Shown here one piece after another: positions 1 through 4,807 of a stretch of 6,321 nucleotides of DNA. Source of the stretch: CAYQPF01 sp964419225 (GTDB lineage Bacteria; Cloacimonadota; Cloacimonadia; Cloacimonadales; CAYQPF01); NCBI GenBank assembly GCA_964419225.1, contig CAYQPF010000227.1:1-6321 (forward strand). The letters are read 5' to 3'. Under the pieces are notes generated by a model, which saw only the letters and a list, made by a program, of their open reading frames with translations, did no database searches and had not been told where the DNA came from. Position 1 is the first letter of the stretch; each line of letters begins with the position of its first letter. The position numbers and the translations under genes were made by a program.

Positions 1-705
1 CTGGCAGAGCAGGCTGCGACTGGTACTTATACTAATGACCAAAGAATGATAATCCATTCCGAATTTTCAGCCATGGCTGCTGAAATTGATAGAATTGCTA
101 CAGCAACAAATTTCAATGGAATTAAGATGCTGGACGGCAATACTTCAATGGCAGGAACAGGCGGAACTTGGAGTAAAAACCATGTTTGGAGTGGAACAAC
201 AGAAGGCTACTGGACAAACAGCAGTGGTTGGCAGGAAGTCAATGGAAGTGCAACGGCGAATGGCGACATTACCGGAGGCATGAAAATCCACTTTGGTCCA
301 AACAACAAAAGGGCAGAAGACTATTACTTTGTGAGAATAGCAGATGCCCGTACAGCGTCACTTTTTGCTGATACCGGGACAGCAGCTAATACTGCCAATG
401 ACAAGGTCGCAGTATCCACACAGCACGCTGCACAGTTGGCATTGGAAAAGATCAATACTGCAATAGCCCGTAAAGAAAATATCAGAGCTTCTCTCGGAGG
501 AGTACAGAACAGATTGGAAAATACGATTACTAATCTCTCCGTACAATCCGAAAATTTACAAGCCGCAGAATCCCGCATATCAGACGTTGATGTTGCGACA
601 GAGAAGACTGAGTTTGTAAGAAATCAAGTCCTAACACAAGCAGCCACTTCAATGCTGGCACAAGCAAATTCGCTAACACAAATGGCATTAAAAGTAATGG
701 GTTAA
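1..705 (+). CDS. Flagellin, 5'-truncated by the window edge (copy 1 of a tandem array)
   Basis: This is the C-terminal 234 residues of a flagellin, the structural subunit exported through the flagellar type III apparatus and polymerised into the filament. The frame is open from base 1 and aligns without gaps from residue 95 of the two complete copies downstream, so about 94 N-terminal residues lie outside the window. The ATG at 46 is an internal Met, not a start. Visible parts are the end of the N-terminal D1 helices (TYTNDQRMIIHSEF), a Trp-rich variable segment, the HFGPNNKRAEDYYF stretch, and the complete C-terminal D1/D0 helices (RLENTITNLSVQSENLQAAESRI, then the usual NQVLTQA and LAQANSL heptad-like pattern). 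It is one residue shorter than its paralogues in the variable segment. One oddity is VATEKTEF, where the others have EMTEF, which places Lys in a normally hydrophobic helix position. No cysteines are present. The identification is firm. Confidence 0.96.
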   Translation: MAEQAATGTYTNDQRMIIHSEFSAMAAEIDRIATATNFNGIKMLDGNTSMAGTGGTWSKNHVWSGTTEGYWTNSSGWQEVNGSATANGDITGGMKIHFGPNNKRAEDYYFVRIADARTASLFADTGTAANTANDKVAVSTQHAAQLALEKINTAIARKENIRASLGGVQNRLENTITNLSVQSENLQAAESRISDVDVATEKTEFVRNQVLTQAATSMLAQANSLTQMALKVMG

Positions 706-722
706 TATTTTTTAAGATTTTC

Positions 723-745
723 AGGATAACACCAAGTGTAATCCT
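723..745 (+). repeat. Hairpin 17 nt downstream of flagellin copy 1
   Basis: The stem is aggat (723-727) with atcct (741-745), continued inside by acac/gtgt (729-732 with 736-739) after one A-A mismatch, around a 3-nt caa loop. No T-run follows, so it does not look like a classic intrinsic terminator. It may be an mRNA 3'-end stabiliser or processing element between flagellin cistrons. The structure is read directly from the sequence; the role is inferred. Confidence 0.5.
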
Positions 746-800
746 CAAAGAAACAGCTTAGTAGCTCCCGTCAAACTAATACAGCAGATTTTAGCAAAAG

Positions 801-818
801 TCACGACAAAGATCGTGA
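801..818 (+). repeat. Inverted repeat in the leader of flagellin copy 2
   Basis: There is a perfect 6-bp inverted repeat, tcacga (801-806) and tcgtga (813-818), with a 6-nt loop. It sits 24 nt upstream of the ribosome binding site of copy 2. It could be a leader RNA hairpin or a dimeric protein operator. The rest of the 149-base gap (706-854) holds the downstream hairpin and the Shine-Dalgarno site. I see no convincing sigma-28 or sigma-54 promoter in it. Confidence 0.4.
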
Positions 819-842
819 TTAGGGAAGAAAAACAAGCTAATC

Positions 843-849
843 AAGGAGG
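843..849 (+). promoter_or_regulatory. Strong Shine-Dalgarno of flagellin copy 2
   Basis: A perfect AAGGAGG lies 5 nt before the ATG at 855, which decides the start. The preceding C makes CAAGGAGG, which also fits the CANGGANG-type core bound by CsrA, a known repressor of flagellin translation in some bacteria. The overlap with a plain Shine-Dalgarno means the CsrA reading is only a possibility. Confidence 0.8.
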
Positions 850-854
850 AAAAC

Positions 855-1844
855 ATGTCACTCGTAATCAACCACAATATCATGGCAGCAAGTGTTACCA
901 GGAACCTTCAATCATCTTACGGCAGATTAGGTGATTCAATTCAAAGACTGTCAACAGGTTTAAGAATTAATTCAGCAGCAGACGATGCTGCCGGACTAGC
1001 CATTCGTGAAGGTATGCGTTCGGAAATCTCGGCAATTAATCAGGGTATTCGTAATGCCCAGGATGGAATTTCCATGATTCAAACTGCTGAAGGTGCACTC
1101 TCAGTTATTGATGAAAAACTCATCAGAATGAAAGAGTTAGCCGAACAGGCAGCAACCGGTACATACACAAACGATCAAAGAATGATTATCCACTCTGAAT
1201 TTTCAGCAATGGCTTCTGAAATTGACAGAATCGCGACAGCTACTACATTCAACGGTCAAAAAATGTTGGATGGTAACAAGTCTGCGTCTGGAACAGGCGG
1301 AAGTTGGAACACGAACAACGTTTGGAGCGGAACAACAGAAGGTACTTGGACAAACAGCAGCGGTTGGTCAGAAGTAGATGGACAAGAAAGTGGCACCAGT
1401 GGTAATATCATTGGTGGTATTAAAATTCACTTTGGACCAAACAACAAAAGAGCAGAAGACTATTATTTCATAAGAATAGCTGATGCTCGTACAGCGTCTC
1501 TCTTTGCTGATAATGGAGCAACTCCTACCGATGCTAATACCAAGGTTGCAGTTTCTACCCAGCATGCAGCACAGTTAGCACTGGAAAAGATCAACACCGC
1601 GATTGCCCGTAAGGAAAATATCAGAGCATCTCTTGGTGCAGTCCAGAATCGTCTTGAAAATACTATTACTAATATGTCAGTACAATCTGAGAATTTGCAA
1701 GCCGCAGAATCTCGTATTTCTGATGTTGATGTAGCTACTGAAATGACTGAGTTCGTAAGAAATCAAGTTCTGACTCAGGCAGGTACATCAATGTTGGCTC
1801 AAGCTAACTCCCTGACACAAATGGCTCTTAGAGTAATGGGTTAA
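855..1844 (+). CDS. Flagellin, complete (copy 2)
   Basis: This complete 329-residue flagellin is the filament subunit secreted by the flagellar export system; it has no Sec signal peptide. The N-terminal D0/D1 domain (about 1-140) shows MSLVINHN, RLSTGLRINSAADDAAGLAI, the NAQDGISMIQTAEGAL block and RMKELAEQAATGTYT. The short central segment (about 141-235) has four Trp residues (151, 157, 165, 171) and the HFGPNNKRAEDYYF motif. The C-terminal D1/D0 domain (about 236-329) ends in LAQANSLTQMALRVMG. The length implies only D0/D1 plus a small surface insert, without large D2/D3 domains. No Cys is present. The start is fixed by an AAGGAGG 5 nt upstream. It lies 149 nt after copy 1 and 141 nt before copy 3, with about 87% identity to copy 3. 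I call it fliC-like but assign no symbol, because numbering among paralogues is unknown. Confidence 0.97.
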   Translation: MSLVINHNIMAASVTRNLQSSYGRLGDSIQRLSTGLRINSAADDAAGLAIREGMRSEISAINQGIRNAQDGISMIQTAEGALSVIDEKLIRMKELAEQAATGTYTNDQRMIIHSEFSAMASEIDRIATATTFNGQKMLDGNKSASGTGGSWNTNNVWSGTTEGTWTNSSGWSEVDGQESGTSGNIIGGIKIHFGPNNKRAEDYYFIRIADARTASLFADNGATPTDANTKVAVSTQHAAQLALEKINTAIARKENIRASLGAVQNRLENTITNMSVQSENLQAAESRISDVDVATEMTEFVRNQVLTQAGTSMLAQANSLTQMALRVMG

Positions 1845-1859
1845 AGTTCTAAAGTTATT

Positions 1860-1873
1860 GAGGAATGATCCTC
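1860..1873 (+). repeat. Hairpin 15 nt downstream of flagellin copy 2
   Basis: A 5-bp stem, gagga (1860-1864) and tcctc (1869-1873), surrounds a tetraloop atga. It stands at nearly the same distance from the stop as the hairpin after copy 1 and shares the AGGA/TCCT stem core. No T-run follows, so it is unlikely to terminate by itself. A role as an intercistronic RNA element is inferred. Confidence 0.35.
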
Positions 1874-1907
1874 TTCATAGATTGGTTAGGTCAGTCTAGT
1901 CCGTTAG

Positions 1908-1926
1908 CACCACAGTAGATATGGTG
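1908..1926 (+). repeat. Inverted repeat in the leader of flagellin copy 3
   Basis: cacca (1908-1912) pairs with tggtg (1922-1926) around a 9-nt loop, upstream of the copy 3 ribosome binding site. Its sequence differs from the inverted repeat before copy 2, so it is not a conserved operator, though both leaders could fold. A short stem like this can arise by chance. The rest of the 1845-1985 gap shows no convincing promoter. Confidence 0.25.
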
Positions 1927-1974
1927 TAATACTCAAGAATTAATCTTGGTAAACTAAATAGACTAAAATCAATC

Positions 1975-1981
1975 AAGGAGG
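1975..1981 (+). promoter_or_regulatory. Strong Shine-Dalgarno of flagellin copy 3
   Basis: AAGGAGG lies 4 nt before the ATG at 1986. The context aatcaaggaggaa and the first 17 coding bases are the same as at copy 2, so the whole initiation region is conserved between the two genes while the rest of the leaders has diverged. Confidence 0.8.
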
Positions 1982-1985
1982 AAGT

Positions 1986-2975
1986 ATGTCACTCGTAATC
2001 AATCACAATTTGATGGCACAAAGCACATCAAGGAACCTTACCCAAACATACGGAAGACTCTCTGATTCAATTCAGAGATTGTCTTCCGGTCTTAGAGTTA
2101 ATTCGGCAGCGGATGATGCAGCTGGGCTGGCAATCAGAGAAGGGATGCGTGCTGATATCGCAGCATTGAATCAAGGTGTTAGAAATGCCCAAGATGGTAT
2201 TTCTATGATCCAGACCGCAGAAGGTGCTCTGTCAGTAATCGACGAGAAACTGATTCGTATGAAAGAACTGGCAGAGCAGGCTGCGACTGGTACTTACACT
2301 AACGATCAAAGAATGATTATCCACTCTGAATTTGCAGCGATGGCTTCAGAAATTGACAGAATAGCGACGGCGACATCATTCAATGGTGTAAAACTATTGA
2401 ATGGTAACAAGTCAATGGCTGGAACAGGCGGAAGCTGGAATTCAAACGACGTTTGGAGTGGAACGACCGAAGGGTCTTGGACCAATAGTAGCGGTTGGAG
2501 TGAAGTAACCGGAGCGGAAAGTGGTACTTCTGGTGATATAGTAGGTGGGATGAAAATCCATTTTGGCACTAATAATAAAAGAGCCGAAGACTATTATTTC
2601 GTCAGAATAGCTGATGCCCGTACAGCGTCTTTATTTGCTGATTCAGGTGCAACACCTACGGATGCAAACACAAAGATTGCAGTTTCAACCCAACATGCCG
2701 CCCAATTAGCATTGGAGAAGATCAATACTGCTATTGCTCGTAAAGAAAATATCCGTGCTTCACTGGGTTCAGTTCAAAATCGTCTTGAAAATACAATTAC
2801 AAATCTGTCTATCCAGGCAGAGAATCTTCAGGCTGCAGAATCTCGTATCTCTGATGTTGATGTTGCTTCGGAAATGACTGAATTCGTAAGAAATCAGGTT
2901 CTAACTCAAGCTGCAACGACAATGCTTGCTCAAGCAAACAGCTTACCACAAATGGCATTACGTATAATGGGATAA
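1986..2975 (+). CDS. Flagellin, complete (copy 3)
   Basis: This is a complete 329-residue flagellin, exported and assembled into the filament like copy 2 and aligning to it without gaps. The N-terminal D0/D1 helices run to about residue 140, with RLSSGLRVNSAADDAAGLAI and the NAQDGISMIQTAEGAL block. The central segment carries the same four Trp positions (151, 157, 165, 171) and HFGTNNKRAEDYYF. The C-terminal D1/D0 helices end LAQANSLPQMALRIMG; the Pro in SLPQ is the more usual flagellin form, whereas copies 1 and 2 have Thr. Most differences from copy 2 lie in residues 11-70 and 131-190, and the long conserved helices are nearly invariant. The start is fixed by AAGGAGG 4 nt upstream. A hairpin with a short T-run follows the stop. 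Flagellin identity is certain; which copy dominates the filament cannot be told. Confidence 0.97.
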   Translation: MSLVINHNLMAQSTSRNLTQTYGRLSDSIQRLSSGLRVNSAADDAAGLAIREGMRADIAALNQGVRNAQDGISMIQTAEGALSVIDEKLIRMKELAEQAATGTYTNDQRMIIHSEFAAMASEIDRIATATSFNGVKLLNGNKSMAGTGGSWNSNDVWSGTTEGSWTNSSGWSEVTGAESGTSGDIVGGMKIHFGTNNKRAEDYYFVRIADARTASLFADSGATPTDANTKIAVSTQHAAQLALEKINTAIARKENIRASLGSVQNRLENTITNLSIQAENLQAAESRISDVDVASEMTEFVRNQVLTQAATTMLAQANSLPQMALRIMG

Positions 2976-2983
2976 CCCGATAG

Positions 2984-3007
2984 AGCTCCAGCCAACCACC
3001 GGAGTTT
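2984..3007 (+). terminator. Weak intrinsic terminator or attenuator after flagellin copy 3
   Basis: A 6-bp stem, agctcc (2984-2989) with ggagtt (3001-3006, one G-T pair), encloses an 11-nt loop and runs into a five-T tract (3005-3009). It starts 8 nt after the stop. The stem is short and the loop long, so partial termination is likelier than full. Confidence 0.45.
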
Positions 3008-3058
3008 TTATCAGGCACTCCAAAACCCTTAAAACGTAATGATCCGTGAGGTAGTCAT

Positions 3059-3162
3059 ATGAACGCATTTTATAACAGATACCACAAAATCTTGGCTAAA
3101 TCTGCTGTGGCAATGTCATCTCAGGCAAATTCGCAAAGATGGCATTGGGAGTGCTAGGCTAA
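3059..3162 (+). pseudogene. Frameshifted flagellin C-terminal remnant
   Basis: From the ATG at 3059 a 32-codon frame runs to a TAG at 3155. Its residues ILAKSAVAMSSQANS align without gaps to VLTQAATTMLAQANS of the flagellin D0 C-terminus. The match to the rest (MAL-VLG then stop) resumes in another frame at 3139-3162 as MALGVLG and TAA. Between the conserved QANS and MAL blocks there are 5 bases instead of 9, a net loss of 4 that breaks the frame. The first 11 residues do not resemble a flagellin start. A gagg 7 nt before the ATG could still allow translation of a 32-residue peptide. The best reading is the tail of a fourth flagellin gene, mostly deleted and sitting just before the array's terminator. 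The alternative is a small unrelated gene with chance similarity, which the double match makes less likely. Confidence 0.7.
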
Positions 3163-3171
3163 CCGAACCAA

Positions 3172-3209
3172 ATGGGCGGGAGACGTTCCGCCCATATCTT
3201 TTCTTTTTC
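3172..3209 (+). terminator. Intrinsic terminator closing the flagellin array
   Basis: A perfect 8-bp G+C-rich stem, atgggcgg (3172-3179) with ccgcccat (3188-3195), has an 8-nt loop and is followed by a T-rich tract (atcttttctttttc). It sits 9 nt after the stop of the flagellin remnant, where an intact fourth flagellin gene would have had its terminator. Confidence 0.88.
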
Positions 3210-3246
3210 AGAGCTAATCATAACACATACATTACATCAAAAATAT

Positions 3247-3262
3247 TTTGACCCATGTCAAA
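3247..3262. repeat. Short inverted repeat tttgac-ccat-gtcaaa
   Basis: A perfect 6-bp inverted repeat with a 4-nt loop lies 3 nt before the second terminator stem. It could be a regulator half-site pair, an upstream extension of the terminator region, or chance. Nothing in the window distinguishes these. Confidence 0.3.
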
Positions 3263-3264
3263 TG

Positions 3265-3301
3265 ACAGGCACCCGAGTTATCAACTGAGTGCCTGTTTTT
3301 T
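3265..3301 (+). terminator. Second intrinsic terminator, same direction
   Basis: An 8-bp stem, acaggcac (3265-3272) with gtgcctgt (3289-3296), is extended across a small internal loop by agtt/aact (3276-3279 with 3283-3286) and a 3-nt loop, then a T-run through 3301. It is a textbook Rho-independent shape and backs up the terminator at 3172, isolating the downstream operon from flagellin transcription. Confidence 0.85.
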
Positions 3302-3368
3302 GTGCGTGGTAGTTTTTTAGTATCTTACTGCAAAATACTTTCATTTTTGGCAAAATATTTAATATCAA

Positions 3369-3404
3369 AATGGACGGTATGGACTATATGGACTATATAG
3401 ACGA
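3369..3404. repeat. Imperfect 9-bp tandem repeat, four copies
   Basis: The units are aatggacgg, tatggacta, tatggacta and tatagacga, so the two central copies are identical and the outer ones diverged. It is noncoding as far as can be seen; a 22-codon ATG frame through it is dismissed. The period of 9 rules out one-turn helical phasing. It may be a slippage-generated spacer or part of a dispersed intergenic repeat. Confidence 0.75.
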
Positions 3405-3407
3405 CGA

Positions 3408-3427
3408 GTTGAACGTAATTGTTCAAC
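3408..3427. repeat. Perfect 7-bp inverted repeat gttgaac / gttcaac
   Basis: The arms at 3408-3414 and 3421-3427 enclose a 6-nt gtaatt loop, immediately after the tandem repeat. There is no T-run on either strand, so it is not a terminator. Possible roles are an operator for the downstream operon or part of a repeat element; both are inferred. Confidence 0.5.
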
Positions 3428-3463
3428 AAAAGGGCTGACGTGGGAGTCTGCCCCTACATAAAT

Positions 3464-3492
3464 CTGTCATACATTGCTATGTCGTGTTTAAT
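3464..3492 (+). promoter_or_regulatory. Candidate housekeeping promoter for the radical SAM operon
   Basis: The -35-like ctgtca (3464-3469) and the -10-like tttaat (3487-3492) are separated by 17 nt, matching consensus at 4 of 6 and 5 of 6 positions. It lies 55 nt before the ATG at 3548 and downstream of both terminators, where a promoter is expected. The region is A+T-rich, so chance matches are easy. Confidence 0.35.
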
Positions 3493-3547
3493 TTTACTTG
3501 CCTAAAAATCTGCCTTCATTTTTTATCTCTTTGAGGTTTGATAGATT

Positions 3548-4570
3548 ATGATAAGAGAACAATTGTACCTGATCAGGAAAGTATTTTCTTTGAAGAGATT
3601 AGTGAATGCTAAGAAAGCATACATGAGTTATTACGTTTCGTTGTTGTTGAAGAGGCCTGTTGTTTGGGGTTACCCGCCTACAGTAATGTTTGAGCCGACA
3701 AATATATGCAATCTGAAATGCCCGTTATGTCCAAGCGGAAATGATTCCCTTACCAGAAAAAAGGGTTATTTGACTTTTGATTTGTTCAAAAAAACAATCG
3801 ATGAAATCCATTTACATACAGCGATGGTCATACTTTGGAATCAGGGAGAACCTTTCCTCAACAAGGATTTTCTAGAGATGATCAATTATGCCCATCAGAA
3901 AAGAATGTTTACTCTAACATCCACAAATGGCAATATTATGCCTGATGCAGAAGAGATAGTTAAGTCGGGACTTGATTCCATCATTTTTTCTCTCGATGGA
4001 TCAACTCAGGAGACATATAATAAATACCGTATAAATGGAGATCTTAGTGAAGTATTAAAAAATGTCCGTGCACTTGTAGAAGCTAAGAAGAAATTGAATT
4101 CCAAGACTCCTTTCATTAAGTGGCAGTTCATTGTTTTAAAGCATAATGAGCATGAAGTAGAAGACATAAAGAGAATGGCTAAAGAGATTGGTGCAGATGG
4201 TTTGGAATTGAAGACAGCACAAATTTATCATAAAGATGATATTGATAATTTCTTACCCCAAAATCCCAAATATCGCAGGTATAAGATTTCAGGTACAGAT
4301 TTTGAATTGAAATTTGGAGTTAAAAACAGATGCCGTCGGATTTGGACTCAACCCGTTGTAAACTGGGACGGTCAGATTGCTCCGTGTTGTTATGACAAAG
4401 ATATTGAGTATCCCATAGGGAATATTGGACAAAACACATTCAAAAAGATTTGGACGAGCCCAAAATTTAATAATATGAGACAACTGATTCTCAAAAACAG
4501 AAAGAGTATATTTATCTGTAATAATTGTGGTGAAGGGGTGTCATTAAAGATCTCCAGTAAGGAAGTCTGA
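3548..4570 (+). CDS. Radical SAM/SPASM-domain protein, substrate unknown (paralogue 1)
   Basis: This 340-residue cytosolic iron-sulfur enzyme of the radical S-adenosylmethionine superfamily uses a [4Fe-4S] cluster to cleave SAM into a 5'-deoxyadenosyl radical. The cluster motif CxxxCxxC is C54-C58-C61 (CNLKCPLC). NQGEPFLN (98-105) holds the GEP-type SAM-binding motif, and STNGN (125-129) and SLDG (148-151) fit later barrel strands. A C-terminal SPASM-like region has C262, C280/C281, C324 and C327, enough for an auxiliary cluster. No B12-binding domain is seen. The first 40 residues are basic and aromatic. The ATG follows a gagg with an 11-nt spacer; the full-length alignment with the paralogue at 5799 supports this start. 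Its stop overlaps the next ATG by one base, so translation is probably coupled. SPASM enzymes often modify peptides or proteins, but nothing here identifies a substrate. Confidence 0.93.
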   Translation: MIREQLYLIRKVFSLKRLVNAKKAYMSYYVSLLLKRPVVWGYPPTVMFEPTNICNLKCPLCPSGNDSLTRKKGYLTFDLFKKTIDEIHLHTAMVILWNQGEPFLNKDFLEMINYAHQKRMFTLTSTNGNIMPDAEEIVKSGLDSIIFSLDGSTQETYNKYRINGDLSEVLKNVRALVEAKKKLNSKTPFIKWQFIVLKHNEHEVEDIKRMAKEIGADGLELKTAQIYHKDDIDNFLPQNPKYRRYKISGTDFELKFGVKNRCRRIWTQPVVNWDGQIAPCCYDKDIEYPIGNIGQNTFKKIWTSPKFNNMRQLILKNRKSIFICNNCGEGVSLKISSKEV

Positions 4571-4797
4571 TGAATTTTTCTTATCATTCAGAAATAAAGG
4601 CATCGGATGGGAGTTTGAAAGTGATTCTAAAAGTACCTGAGCCGGAAATGATCCAACTCGGATTTATTCTGGAATCATTTGAAGGTTACTGTTATTATTC
4701 AACTATCAACAGAAAAGAATCTCTGATGCAAATTGACATACCACCGGACTTTATCGAGCCGGTTAAAAATATATTGAGAAAATTAGAATCTTATTGA
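4570..4797 (+). CDS. Small DUF4911-like protein
   Basis: This 75-residue soluble protein has no signal peptide or membrane segment. Residues 22-40 (VPEPEMIQLGFILESFEGY) and 57-69 (IPPDFIEPVKNIL) match my memory of the DUF4911 pattern: a PE-x-I start, an FILE(S/A)(F/Y)(E/D)G core, then an (I/A)PP-D-F-x-x-x-V helix. The pattern suggests a small alpha/beta fold of ACT-like size; that is inference. No catalytic residues are obvious. It has a single Cys (41). The start overlaps the preceding stop (TGATG), and aaggaag at 4559-4565 supplies the ribosome site, so it is co-translated with the radical SAM protein. The MeaB gene follows after 10 nt. Function is unknown. It could be a small partner or regulatory subunit for its neighbours. 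The family call should be confirmed by profile search. Confidence 0.75.
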   Translation: MNFSYHSEIKASDGSLKVILKVPEPEMIQLGFILESFEGYCYYSTINRKESLMQIDIPPDFIEPVKNILRKLESY

Positions 4798-4807
4798 AGG
4801 AAGATAT

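Larger units (their letters stand above)
3210..3547. other. 338-base intergenic region between the flagellin array and the radical SAM operon
   Basis: No credible gene lies here on either strand. It holds a small inverted repeat, a second terminator, a 9-bp tandem repeat, a 7-bp inverted repeat, a stretch (3438-3457) with a possible weak gtggg/ccctac pairing, and a candidate promoter. The mix of short repeats suggests an intergenic repeat element or remnants of one. I cannot name a family. Confidence 0.6.

Noticed and set aside
46..705. ATG at 46 as the start of flagellin copy 1
   Set aside because: The frame is open to base 1 and upstream residues match the paralogues exactly; the Met is internal (residue 110 equivalent).
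324..748. Minus-strand open frames across the flagellin genes (also 1368-1565, 2306-2569, 2809-3018)
   Set aside because: They lie antisense to well-supported flagellin codons, have no ribosome sites or recognisable domains, and recur at similar places because the paralogues are similar.
706..854. Sigma-28 or sigma-54 flagellar promoter between flagellin copies 1 and 2
   Set aside because: No TAAA-N15-GCCGATAA-like or GG-N10-GC-type match was found by eye.
1849..1875. taaagtta after copy 2 as a sigma-28 -35 element
   Set aside because: The expected GCCGATAA-like -10 is absent at the right spacing; the site instead overlaps the downstream hairpin.
3369..3404. CRISPR array
   Set aside because: The repeat unit is 9 bp with no spacers; it is a simple tandem repeat.
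3370..3438. 22-codon frame from the ATG at 3370
   Set aside because: It is created by the 9-bp tandem repeat (period divisible by three); there is no ribosome site and its composition is just the repeat.
3210..3547. tRNA or small RNA gene in the large gap
   Set aside because: No cloverleaf or CCA-like end is recognisable; the pairing seen is explained by the terminator and the short inverted repeats.
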